From Osmia lignaria lignaria (taxonomy: Eukaryota > Arthropoda > Insecta > Hymenoptera > Megachilidae): 64,000 bases of DNA. The stretch lies in assembly GCF_051020975.1 (NCBI RefSeq), contig NC_135035.1, forward strand, positions 8,432,001-8,496,000, read 5' to 3'. Below, piece by piece: positions 1 to 10,794 of the stretch (position 1 is the stretch's first letter; the number at the start of each line of letters is the position of its first letter). Under the pieces are notes generated by a model. The model did no database searches, was not told the origin of the DNA, and saw only the letters and a program-made list of their open reading frames with translations. Both the position numbers and the translations under genes were made by a program.

Positions 1-713
1 ATACTAATAAATAATAAATATTGAAACAATAAATCATGACAAATAATAGTGTAAATGTAAGTAAAATATACACAATATTCATTTAATAATAAGAGATAAT
101 AAAATATATGTGATTATTAATTAAACAAATTTTAAGAAAATAATTTAAAATTCTATCACGATAAATTGCATTTCAATAAAAAGATATAAAAACATTAATA
201 TATTAAAAAAGATTATACCACCATATCCAAATATACTGAAATAATAAATGTTAATTGTTTAATACAAGAAAATAATAAAATTTTAAAGAATAATGATGAA
301 ATAAATTGCGGTACACCGATTAGCACCCAGGTGATGCTCGATGAATCGTTGAAGACGAACTGAAGCGGCGCAGGCTCATCGCAACCTCAGCCGCGGTTGT
401 AAACAATAGAGTGCGTGCGCACACTCACTGTCACTACACCTATTATATGGGGTACAACTCTAAAAATCTCTTGAAAATTATTTGTTTTAACGTTATATTA
501 ATTAAAAATATAACTTAGTACTTAAAATAAATTTATATATATTTAAACTTTGATATTTTACAACACTTACTAAATCATTTATTAAATTCCCTTGTTTGTG
601 TTTTACTGTTAAATCTTTATATTTATGGCCTAGGTGTTTATGTCTATCGTTTGCCATAAAATTTTCAAGGGTTATTGTAAAATAAATCCTTTGCTAAAAT
701 TTCAGGAAAGTAT
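1..713. other. AT-rich flank with one GC-rich island
   Basis: Most of this stretch is AT-rich and I see no gene in it. The exception is a GC-rich patch at about 310-450. On the minus strand that patch holds a TATA-like CCATATAATA at about 440-449 and an ATG at 379 opening a short Arg/Ser-rich reading frame. It could be the first exon of a gene continuing left of the window. The 3' UTR of ninaA occupies some of the bases just below 714. Confidence 0.4.
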
Positions 714-2561
714 TTATATCTCCGTTATATCCAACTGCTTCAACATGTAATGGAAAAAGCCAAGGATCGAGAAGCTGAAACCTAATGGTATCGATGTTGC
801 TTTTATCCATGCCCAGATACTGTAAATTTTATATAAAATATAAAAAAACTATAAAATATATAAATTTGCATTTATGTAATTAATCAATGAAAACCTACAC
901 TATTGTCATTAAAACTAAAAAATTACAATAAACAAATTGCAATAGTTTTCAATTGTATTATCTATGAATTTCCAAGTTTTGATAAAATTTCATTTACTCA
1001 CTTATAAACGTGATCGTTTATTTTAAAAGGCGAAGGCGTGGGAATAGAACCACTATCATAGATAACCACTGGTTTAATCGGCACATCATCCGCGTTTGTC
1101 CTAGTTTGTTCAATTTTAAAAACCACGTGTTCACCGTCAATAACCTATGCAAAAAATAATCTTATCTTATAAATTACTTTCTAATTTAAAACAAAAAACT
1201 TATTTCACCTTTCCAAACACCGTGTGTTTTCCGTCTAACCATGGTGTAGATATGGTTGTGATGAAGAATTGACAACCATTGGTATCCTTTCCAGCATTCG
1301 CCATACTCACATACAGGGGACCATTGTGTCCAAGTTCAAAATTCTCATCCTCAAAATATTTCCCATAGATACTAATCGATCCAGTCCCATCATCATTTTC
1401 TATATCTCCACCTGGAAATCATTAATGGCTTGTTGAGCAAGTTCGAATTTAACAAGATAGCTTGTTTAATTACCTTGTACCATGAACTTCTTAATTACAC
1501 GATGAAATATACTTCCCTTATACGTTTTTCCTGCTACTCCAGTTGTCGATAAAACAAGAAAATTCTTAACAGTCTTTGGTACAGTTTCACCGAATAAACC
1601 AATTACGATTCGACCAGCTGGATGGTCGTCTATCATAATGTCGAAGTAGACTTGATCGGTGACGGTCAGATTATCGTTCTAAAATAAAAATCAATAATAT
1701 TAGATAAATTTGCTTTTGTTCTATAAATTATAAGGTGATTTAGATTGTAATTAAAGTTACAGAAAGGAGTAATTGTTTAATGGTTCGGATATTTTAACAC
1801 TCTTTGGTTAAACTGATCCGAAAATGAATAAATTCTTAATGAAGCATTCTATTTATGTGGAATTTACTAATTACTATTAAACGTATTAGGAGAATATATT
1901 AATCAATTAGAATATTATTTCGAACATTAGAAGAAAGTATACCTATATCGATAATGTTTAAGATAGCTAAATTGGTTACTAAATATTGGAAAGATAGCGT
2001 CTTATCAATTTTCTCAATCGTAAAACACGTTGTATTCACGCGTTCGCAGAAAGTTATATATGTACGATACGTAACAACGAAGGAAACCTTATGTACACTA
2101 TATAACTATAGATCGCGTCCGATCTATACTCCGATTCTCTTCTCACGATTCCTCTTTAATCCGATTTCATGTGGCAATACGTTATCCAAGTTTCACCAGA
2201 TACTGAAAATTGCTTTCAATTCACAGAAAATGTATCCTCTGTCCAAGAGAACAACGCACCAGGCTTTCACTGCACTTTTACCTCATTTCTCGTCTGTTAT
2301 TTCTACCATCATTCAAACATTTTCTAAATTTTGTAGAAATAGAAATAGTATTTTTTAAATTTCATGTCTCATTATTTCCCGTTAAAAATGTTCACACGAC
2401 GAACTCTTGCACCAAATTCCTCGATGCATACGACCTAACGGTATGCAGAAAAACGCAAACGCGTTTTTCATAATGTAATGTTCTTGATATTAATCAGGAA
2501 ACGGTACCTCTAAAGTTGAAGCTAGTGCAACCAAACAGGCTATCGCCAACAGGATCTTCAT
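714..2561 (-). CDS. ninaA: ninaA-type membrane-anchored cyclophilin (peptidyl-prolyl isomerase)
   Basis: Five exons join in phase: 2508-2561, 1474-1678, 1209-1411, 1002-1144 and 714-819, giving 236 residues, almost the fly length. The order is a signal peptide (MKILLAIACLVALAS), a lumenal cyclophilin domain and a C-terminal hydrophobic anchor ending at the stop. The isomerase pocket is intact: FHRVIKKFMVQGGD, a CQFF strand and the WLDGKH loop. GTGSISIYG and a tail with WIKA...FHY match Drosophila NinaA rather than soluble cyclophilins A or B; that match is from memory. An N-glycosylation sequon (NLT) follows the signal peptide. In flies NinaA is an ER chaperone that escorts Rh1 rhodopsin in photoreceptors; the same role here is inferred. 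Exon 4 reads AAG TGA GTA, so a naive translation stops there, but gtgagt is a strong donor and exon 5 restores the anchor. The main alternative is another membrane-anchored cyclophilin paralogue. Confidence 0.9.
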
Positions 2562-3130
2562 GATTTTACGATTGGACACAGAATACTCCGAATTTCCAAG
2601 TTTTAACTTCATCGATTACGAGTCGAACGACGTCTATCAAATGCGATCAGAAGCACCGCGCGGAAACCAAATGAACGCTCCAAACGCTTGCGCGGAACGT
2701 GTACCGTTTCAAGCGTTTTGCCGCTATTTTGCGTCGACATATTTTAATTCTAAGAAAATTGACTGACGCTTAAAAGTAGACCACCTAAGAGTGTCTATCT
2801 CTAAATTACAATAATTCATTTTTAATTTATTTTTATCCTCAAATATTCAAAATTAGGATCGGTTATCTCAGAATTAGCTCGTATCGAAATATAAAAATCC
2901 TTTCATTTACCAAAATTTTAAATTAAATTAAATTTTAAAAAAGGGGGCATCTCGCGTGGATGTGAAGCAAATCCTCGTTAGGTCAAGGATCCTCGAGGCT
3001 GGCAATTCGATCGAGCTGCGATCGAAGAGGTACCGAGGCTCGCTCGTCAGGTACCGTTATTCCCGATCGTCGACCAGGTCGAATATTATAAAAGGTGGGA
3101 CCATCGACGGTCCAAGGATAGTTGTTCGCG
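2562..3130. other. Shared upstream region between ninaA and CP1
   Basis: The two genes are transcribed divergently from this 570 bp segment. It is mostly AT-rich, turning GC-richer from about 2950 towards CP1. I see no coding sequence and no clear TATA element for ninaA. Confidence 0.5.
3087..3093 (+). promoter_or_regulatory. TATA box of CP1
   Basis: TATAAAA lies 37 bp before the ATG at 3131, in a GC-rich context. That leaves a very short 5' UTR, as is usual for strongly expressed insect gut genes. Confidence 0.6.
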
Positions 3131-6100
3131 ATGGAGAAGAGCAGTAGGTCGCGTGGTGCGTGGTTCACGTTTACGTTTCTTCTCGCCGCTGTTCTCGTCG
3201 TCGAGGCGGCTGTGATCGATCGGCAAAGACGAGAATTCGTGATACCGGATTGGATCGAGATCGTGGACGAGCCTGTCGCCGAGAACTCGCAGACAATTCA
3301 AAGGGCGGTTAGAGTTAGGGATGCCAAGGTGAATTACGAGGGAGCACAGGTGTGGAGGGTGCAGGCCTCCGAAGGTCAAAAGGACCTGGTGTCGAATGTG
3401 ACGATGGACTTTCAAGAAGCTGGATGTTCGTAAATCTTTTAATCTTTCATTTTTATCTTCGATAATTGCAGAAGAATTTTTTTATCAATTCGATATCGTT
3501 TTCGAAATACAGAAGTTTTCTCTTATCTTTGTATCTAAATTAATGAATTCTTCAAATTCTGCAGATTAATTATCGTTTCTTAATACAGTGCTCTCGTTAT
3601 GGGCTAGCAACGAAACAGGAGTAGATGTGATGATTCGTTCAGAAGAAATTCCGAGAGTGGCTCGTTATTTGCAACAAAAGGATCTACAATTCCAAGTGGT
3701 AATTGAAGATGTGCAGAAAGCGATAGACGAAGAAAATCCATCGCTTTCCGAAGAAGAGATGGAGGAACTGGAAGGTCGTAGAGGTTTGGAGAATCTCTTA
3801 TTTTTTTATACATCATCAAAATTATTTCAAACGATCTAATGTAAATTTCATTTTGCTTTATACATATACTCTTTCTTGGAGGGCTTAATGTTTCCTCTTC
3901 ATCGCTGTACTTTGCAGAAAGTACTGGGGCTCATGGTAAAAAGACATTAAACGACTATTTGTTCGACAGTGAAAAGATGTTTCGCTTGTCATTTTACCTG
4001 TTCCACTGACACAAATGGCAATGACGTGTTTAATCGCTGTTGTGCAGTCTAATCACGTAGCGAAGAAAGCTGACGGGAACGAATGGTAGTAGACACGTGC
4101 GAATTCGAAAGTGATCATGATAAGCATTCATCTTGACCATTAGACGTTCGGTGTAAATTAATCATTAAAAAACTAACGTTTCAATTTTTAATAAAACTCC
4201 ACGTTAGAGGTACATATTTGTACATTGCAAAATTAAAAATAATGAAATGTACCTATTTTTATTTTGATTAATGTGCCTTAATTAGAAACTGAAGTTAATT
4301 AAATGATGTTTCATTTTACATGAAAAAGGAAATATCTGAAATTTCCCTAAAAATGTTAATTCTCATTAAAGTGTGTCATACCACACGCAGTCATTTCCAA
4401 TTATAGTAATTAACGAGTTAATGACGTTATAATACCTGTACCCATATTCTGGCGATAATAAATCAATGAAACTTCAAACTATAACTCGGAATCATTAGCT
4501 GCTAGCTATTTTTCAATGGAAAGGTATGATCGTACAAACCGAGGTTACCGTCCTCGTCGTGAGTCAACCTGCTAACCCAGTTCCGGTTCATCGACAATGC
4601 TGATTAACATTAACAGTTATATGTGCTCGTGTGTGATGGTGTGCGAGCATCTGCAGCACACGTAGTTTTCACGAATAACCGCGTTGTTTCGATCCCGTTA
4701 ACCCGTTTCCAGTAAATCGTCAAAGAGCTGGCAATTGGCCCGACTGGAAAGTTGTTCGAGAAATCGGGATGTCCAGTGGAGAATCGTAAACAAAGAGCGA
4801 TCTTTGATAGACCTGATAGAATTGTTATTCTCAGAGAAGAATTCATGCTCATTAGTTATCGCATAAAATTAATTAGTATAGAACTTTCTCTTTCTAATTG
4901 TTTGAAAACGTCTTAGGTATTTCCTTTCTCTGCCCATATGAATTTCCGTAAAGAATCTATCCATTTAATTAAAATTTCTGGCTACGAGTTCAACTAACCA
5001 TATCAATATTAAGCTTCTAAGTAATTTTCTAGCTCGTTACGCTTGGTGGCAGGGAGTCAGGGTGCGAGGTAGATATCCACGTCCTCCTCGTCCTGTTCGT
5101 TATCCTGTAGCTAGCGTACCCGGTGGTTGGCACTTTAGGGGTGAGCTTCTTGCACGCACAATCCGCTTCGTCGATTCAGACTCATCTTTACAAATTTCTT
5201 TTAAAATCCTCTCGATCGATCCATTTGATCGAATACAAATTCAGTGTCAATTCGTATCTGAATCCACGGAGCGGAATGTTCTCACATATCGTTTAAGGAC
5301 ATCGAACGTGCAACCATTGAATAATCTTGAAGGTATACCTGTCAGGTCATCGAATGGAGTGGACCAGTTACCATCGCCTCGAAGACATCCATGGATACCT
5401 TGATTACCTGGCTGAGACTTTTCCAGACGTCTGTTCTGTCGTCAGTATTGGAAATTCTGTCGAGGGACGACCTCTTAAGGTATTTATTGCTCCACAGGAA
5501 CCCATGTTGTAAACATCCTGCAAGCTATAAAAATTTATTTGTAATTTAGGTTTTGAGAATCAGCAATGGGAAGCCCAATGAGCATGCATTATGGATCGAT
5601 GGGGGAATCCACGCTCGAGAATGGATCTCCCCAGCTGCGGTAACTTACATCATCAACCATCTGGTTGAAAACAGTGAAGATTTAGAGGCTGATTACTATA
5701 TCCTCCCTGTAGCGAATCCTGATGGGTACGTTTTCAATGATACCAGCTTTCAAACGAAACGGTACCATAATTATATATTTACAGATACGAATACACGTTC
5801 ACGAGGGATCGTTTATGGCGAAAGAACAGGAAACGTCCTGTAGGTAGCATGTGCACCGGAATTGATCTGAACAGAAACTTCGGTTATCGCTGGGGTGGTA
5901 TGGGAACCAGCAAAGACCCCTGCCGCGAAATCTACGCAGGTTCCGGGCCGTTCTCCGAACCGGAAACGAACGCCATTCGGAATTTCTTCGAGGCTAGCGC
6001 TGCTAATTTCAAAGTCAGTTATATTCTTTCTCTCAACGACGAATGAGTTAAAATGAATTCTCTCGTTACTTTTGCTCTCCAGGCGTACCTGACGTTTCAC

Positions 6101-6445
6101 AGTTACGGTCAGTATATTCTATACCCATGGGGTTACGACAAACGCGTCCCACCGGATTATGCGGATCTGGAAAGGGTTGGAAGACAGGTAGCCGCGGCGA
6201 TGAAGAAAGCAGGTGGGGCCAACAGCGAGTACACGGTCGGAAACAGCGCTACTACTCTGTATGCGGCTTCCGGTGGTTCCGACGACTGGGCAAAGGCGAT
6301 TCTAAAGATGAAATACGCTTACACGATCGAGCTAAGAGACACTGGAAAGCATGGTTTCGTTTTACCAGCTCGTTACATCGTCCCAACAGCGAAGGAAGCA
6401 TTGGCCGCGGTAATGATCGTCACAGAGGCTTGCAAATTATTGTAA
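3131..6445 (+). CDS. Secreted M14 zinc carboxypeptidase (CP1), B-type pocket residue
   Basis: Digestive-type metallocarboxypeptidase zymogen. Exons: 3131-3425, 3589-3783, about 5057-5140, 5346-5479, 5550-5725, 5785-6013 and 6083-6445, about 490 residues. A signal peptide is followed by the propeptide (VWRV near residue 75, VIEDVQKAIDEE), a short Pro/Arg-rich linker (RGRYPRPPRPVRYP) and the catalytic domain. The zinc ligands are seen in HAREW and HSYGQ, substrate-binding residues in DLNRNF, the tyrosine in LYAASGG and the catalytic Glu in ELRD. An Asp sits where carboxypeptidase A has Ile255 (GGSDDW), which favours basic C-terminal residues as in carboxypeptidase B. The borders of the linker exon are uncertain: intron 2 also holds an 18 bp AG/GT-flanked candidate micro-exon at 3918-3935, and the linker exon could begin at 5053 instead of 5057. 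AATAAA at 6552-6557 is the likely poly(A) signal. Confidence 0.9.
3784..5052 (+). other. Intron 2 of CP1
   Basis: This is a 1.27 kb AT-rich intron. I see no gene in it apart from the 18 bp candidate micro-exon at 3918-3935, bounded by tttgcag and gtaaaa. Confidence 0.5.
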
Positions 6446-6715
6446 TTACTCGTTGTATAAATACAAATCAATACCTATCCTGATATTGTACGTACGAATT
6501 CGTGCACTGTAATTATTAGCTGATAAGTAAGAGCGTCTATTTATTAAACAGAATAAACAATTAACAATAATTTCCTTATTTTTTATTGTTTATTATATCG
6601 TGTGATTTATTTCTATTGTATATATGTATATCGCTAACATGGTGCTCGAGCAGCAGCCGTTGACTAACTGAGACATCATTCTAGCAATATTATTATGCCA
6701 ATCGGCAATGTAGTG
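6446..6715. terminator. Convergent 3' ends of CP1 and SPH1
   Basis: CP1 (plus) and SPH1 (minus) converge with 270 bp between stop codons. AATAAA for the plus strand is at 6552-6557. Its complement, for the minus strand, occurs at 6582-6587, 6589-6594 and 6606-6611. The segment around 6534-6570 closely resembles 9207-9246 downstream of SP2, showing that the 3' flank was copied along with the gene. Confidence 0.5.
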
Positions 6716-7840
6716 TCATGCATACTCCATAATATTAATAATCCAATCAATATAAGGATATACTTCCGTGTAGATCGTTGGTGCACCGATCGTACCACAC
6801 GGAACGATTCCCCAGGAAGCGATTCCGATCAGTTCATAATTGGTACCGTTACTCACGACCAATGGACTGCCAGGGTCACCCTAAAACCACAGTCACGATG
6901 TCAAACAAAATCATTCAAATTAGTTTAAATAAAAATTTGATTCCTTACATTACACGTGGCGAAACCACTACTGCGGGGACCAGTACAAATGGTGTTGACA
7001 GATAAGGAAGATGAACCTGTAAGCTGTATTACAGATTTGTTACAAGTGTCTATGTCTATCATATTTAGTTTCAGGAGTTGAAGTTTGTCAGGCATCATTG
7101 GAGCGTATGTTCTCCAAGACGATCCCCAGCCTGTTAAGGTAACAGCAGCTCCGTTCGATACGTTTCCTGATTCCGGTAGATCGACACTATTGACCGAATC
7201 GGTGTACTTCAATGATTTGGACAGTTTCAGCAAGGCGATGTCATAGGGACCCGCTTCTCTAAAATTGCAAAATCGGTGTGTCAATTATAAATTGATAAAA
7301 TAAAGGCTGAAGAAAGAATAATGTTATCTTGTTTATTCGATTATCAATACTATTCATAGAAGATTGCGATAAAGATAAAAGTGTACTTACCCATCATAAT
7401 TCCTCTGTATGATAGATTTTTCAACAAAGACCGTTTGTTCAGTGCGTTCCTTGATTTGCAAGTTATGCTTTCCTACCTTAACCACAAAGTCACCGTAGGG
7501 TGGAACCATCAAAGCACAGTGTGCTGACGTGAGGATCCATCGCTCGCTGATAATAGCTCCGCTACAGAAGTGAGTGTGATCAGTGTAACCCCATTGAAGG
7601 GAGGCTTGCCATGGGACAGACTTTATTGGAACTTCCGTTGCTTCATTGGTATATTTGGGATAAAATGGTAAAGGATAACCGCGGTATGGTTTCCCTTCTT
7701 TAGAAAAAAGAATGCAATTTGATTAGTTTAAAAAAGTATAGAGGAACAGGATTAATAGAAAAAAGAATACTATTAATAATAGACTTACCACAGCTAACTA
7801 CCGCAAGAAAGGCAATAAAGACAATCAGTTTCGACAACAT
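6716..7840 (-). CDS. Serine protease homologue SPH1, catalytically dead
   Basis: Chymotrypsin-fold protein of 277 residues from exons 7789-7840, 7391-7697, 6949-7258 and 6716-6880, all in phase. It has a signal peptide (MLSKLIVFIAFLAVVSC). Two elements needed for activity are missing. The usual R-IVGG activation site is replaced by a KYTNEATEVP stretch just before the conserved PWQASLQWG, so no new Ile16 terminus can form. The GDSGGP motif reads GDPGSP, putting Pro where the catalytic Ser195 should be. His57 (TSAHC) and Asp102 (YDIALL) remain. The frame is open, splice sites are intact and a TATA box is present, so I read it as an expressed pseudoenzyme. A young pseudogene without a frame break is the alternative. 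Non-catalytic homologues of this fold are common in insects as cofactors or binding proteins. Confidence 0.85.
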
Positions 7841-7874
7841 TTCGATGGTATGATACGTCTTCACTCGGTTGGAT

Positions 7875-7882
7875 CTTATATA
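7875..7882 (-). promoter_or_regulatory. TATA box of SPH1
   Basis: TATATAAG on the minus strand, about 35 bp before the ATG at 7840. The element and its flanks recur before the pseudogene at 8765-8772, and the element recurs before SP3 at 11945-11952. Confidence 0.6.
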
Positions 7883-8255
7883 CTAGCATATACGATAGCA
7901 CACGTGTGTTATTTTTAATCGCACCTGTTAAAATTGTGCTGGCGTGAAAACTTTGTGTAATAGATAAAAGGTACCTTCTGTAAATATGTAAATAGAACAT
8001 AGACTGGCTTCAGTTCAATGGATGCTCTCAGTTGGAAGGGAAACATAATCCGACACAGACAAAATGATAGCACACTTGAAAAATAAAGATATATTGTATA
8101 TTTCATATAACGCAACTTGTGCATATATGTTAGCATCGGGTACTTGGTGGAGGTGAAACGCGTGTCAGGGTCATTACACTTAGGGACTTCGACCTATTTT
8201 TCAATGGGTTATCCATACCTGGAACCATATGTCTGTCGTCGGTGTTGGGACCGAC

Positions 8256-8776
8256 AGAGGCTTGCAAAACGTTGTAATTACACGTTGTATAAATACAAAT
8301 CAATACCTATCCTGCGTACGAATACGTATTGATTTCGTCACTTGATTTGCAAGTTATACTTTCCTACCTTAACCACAAAGTCACCGTAGGATGGAACAAT
8401 CATAGCACAGTGTGCTGAAGTCAGGATCCATTGAGTGTAGATAATCGCTCCGCTACAGAAGTGAGTGTAAGAAGAGTGACTCCATTGAAGAAAGGCTTGC
8501 CATGGGGTAGAGTTTACTGGTGCTTCCGTTGCTTCATTGATATATTAGGGGTAAAATGGTAAAGAATAACCGTGGTAGGGTTTCCCTTCTTTAGAAAAAA
8601 GAATGGAATTTGATTAGTTAGAGAAATATAAAGGAACAGGACTAATAGAGGAAGGAGTACTATTAATAATAGACTTACCACAGCGAATTACGGCAAGGAA
8701 GGCAATAAAGACAATTAGTTTCGACGACATTTCGATGGTATGATACGTTTTCACTCGGCTGGATCTTATATACGAG
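8256..8776 (-). pseudogene. Rearranged copy of the CP1 3' end joined to a truncated SPH1 copy
   Basis: Bases 8256 to about 8328 (plus strand) copy the last CP1 codons and its 3' UTR (compare 6420-6500). Bases 8341-8730 (minus strand) copy SPH1 exon 1, intron 1 and most of exon 2. Bases 8731-8776 copy its promoter with TATA at 8765-8772. The copied exon 2 has an in-frame stop after FYP, where SPH1 reads FYPKYT, and ends just after NLQIK. Exons 3 and 4 are absent. The order matches a direct duplicate of about 6420-7885 that has lost roughly 950 bp from its middle. The ATG at 8730 and splice sites survive, but no protease could be made. Confidence 0.85.
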
Positions 8777-9263
8777 TCTCCTAGCGGATGTTGGTATCAA
8801 AAGTTTATCGATAAGTACATATACCGTTTATCTTATTGCCGCAGGCTGTGTACTGATCATGTTCAATTCTATGAACGATGTATCTATTAAAATTTTAAGA
8901 ACAGATTTTAGATGAAAAGCCGAGATTTTCGGAAACTTTCCGATTATTTTACGATTCAAATTCACCTATCCAGTATGGAATTCACCTATATCTATAATAT
9001 TATAGCTGTTTGTTTTTATCACAAGTAATCGTGAATCATTTTACCTTTTCCGCTGTTGCAACGGACACGTCTTCCGCGAATAATCATTGATACTTCTGTC
9101 GAGTTTATCATTATCAGTGACTCGTTAATATTTTTGTAAGCAGGCGGAAACGAAATGAAAGATAAAAAATATCTTCGTCGTAACCAATATAACTTTGTGA
9201 TTATAAACGAATCGCTATTTATTGAACAAAATAAGCAATTAACAATCTCTTTGGTGTGGTTCA
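8777..9263. other. Spacer between the pseudogene and SP2
   Basis: AT-rich with no coding sequence seen. It includes the 3' UTR of SP2, with a minus-strand AATAAA near 9215 in a segment shared with the 3' flank of SPH1. Confidence 0.4.
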
Positions 9264-10355
9264 TTAAGAATAATTCAACATGATCACGGTGATCCACGTA
9301 ACGAAAGCGGACACTCTGGTGTATACAGAAGGTGCGTTCTTTCCACCGCAGGGAAATAGTCCCCAGGATACGATCCCTACCACTTCCGCTTCTCCAAAAC
9401 CGTTTCTTGTCACTAATGGCCCTCCTGAGTCGCCCTAGAATTGAAAAAAATTTTTCAGCACAAATTCTATAATTAAAAATTTAATTGCACCTTGCAAGCT
9501 GACAGACTTCCGTCCAAAGGACCGGTGCAAACGTTTGTCGAATGAAGAGGATTCTTCTCCTTTCCTTTCAAGCTTTTGTCAAGCGTACTCTTACACAAGT
9601 CGTAATCAATTATCGGTAATAAAGCTGCTTGCAGGTTCTCCGGCTTTTCCGGAGCGCGTGTCCTTCCGATGCTACCCCATCCGGTGAGCATAACGTCTCC
9701 CGTGGGAATGGAGCCAGGATACGGTAAGGACACCGTGGAGACGAATGGATTTAAATCGAATGGTTTTTCCACTTGCATCAGAGCAATATCATACGGTGCG
9801 ACGGTTCTAAAACACACCGCTTCTCATTTAATTCTTAACCCTTTCGTTCCTCTTGCCACCTACGAGCGCTAGAAAAATTTGCTAGCCTCGTGTTATAAAT
9901 CACAGGACTCACCCATCGTATTCCGGATGAACGAAAACTTTGTCCACCAGTCTGCTCTGTTCGGTATCCTCGAAAACACCTAACTTATATTTACCAGCTA
10001 AGATCAAGAATTCTCCTCTCGATGGAGTGAGGGTTTTGCAGTGACCAGCTGTCAGTATCCAACCAGCAGTCAACAGACTGCCACCGCATATGTGTCTAGC
10101 AGGTATCTTTCGTTCTCGATCGCCCCAATGCACGGAAACTTGCCAAGGATGCAGTCCTTTCTCGGCATCCTTCCCTCCGACTATTCTTGCCGGTCTTTGT
10201 GCCAGCATAGCCATGTACGACATCATATCTGTCGAGAAATACCATGAAATTAAATTAAATAAAATGTTATTCAAGCAGAAGGAAATATTCTCACCGCTGG
10301 TTCCGTTGTACATTAGGAGACTGAAATTTAGGATAATTAACAATTTTCTGTACAT
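9264..10355 (-). CDS. Chymotrypsin-like serine protease SP2
   Basis: Secreted S1 endopeptidase zymogen of 287 residues from exons 10295-10355, 9913-10228, 9491-9806 and 9264-9434, in phase. A signal peptide starts MYRKLLIILNFSLLMY. A short propeptide ends PAR before the activation terminus IVGGKDAEKG. The triad is complete: TAGHC, YDIALM and GDSGGP. Reading the S1 pocket by eye, Ser sits at position 189 (SACKGDSGG), Gly at 216 (SWGLF) and Ser at 226, so cleavage after large hydrophobic residues is more likely than trypsin-like cleavage. The reading frame stays open 5' of the chosen ATG, but the signal peptide supports this start. SP2 is the most diverged active member of the cluster, with an extra basic loop (RERKIPARH) and a longer loop before NVCTG. 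Confidence 0.9.
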
Positions 10356-10794
10356 TTCGTGAAATTTTTTCGTCCCACACCTTCGGAGAATCGAGATTAA
10401 ATGCCGATCTCGATACGATGAAGGTGAGAGTGATCGCAGAACAACATCCTGATGAACGGGATCTTTCTTCCTACCTGTCAGCTTGTAAACTAGTTCTTCT
10501 CGTTGTACAGACTTCCATTGACCATTTAGAGACGATTGATGCAATTTCTTTTTCACTGTCGCGCATTCATTTTGACTGTGAATTAAGACCATGACGGTCG
10601 TGTCGCGGAAAAGAAAGGAAGAAAGAAAGAGCTGTTAGTCGACTCGTCACTGAGTCCACACTATTTTCGGTTTCTGTAAAGTGGACTTAAGTTAAAGAGA
10701 AGTTTATTTTTGGTTTTATTTTACATATATCAATATAGTTGCATTTCACTGTATATATCTGTACATATTATTCATTAGAAAAAATAAAAGTTTC
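10356..10794. other. Spacer between SP2 and SP3
   Basis: It holds the SP2 promoter side and the SP3 3' UTR. I see no convincing TATA box for SP2. An open frame crosses part of this segment on the minus strand, but nothing else supports coding. Confidence 0.4.

Noticed and set aside
1001..1003. In-frame TGA after the cyclophilin domain as the end of ninaA
   Set aside because: It overlaps a strong gtgagt donor, and the next exon supplies an in-phase membrane anchor matching NinaA.
1954..2473. Plus-strand open frames inside ninaA intron 1
   Set aside because: AT-rich intronic sequence, biased composition, no domain.
10356..10592. Upstream in-frame extension of SP2 by about 79 codons
   Set aside because: The Met at 10355 begins a clear signal peptide. 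The upstream part is basic and unlike a secreted zymogen start.
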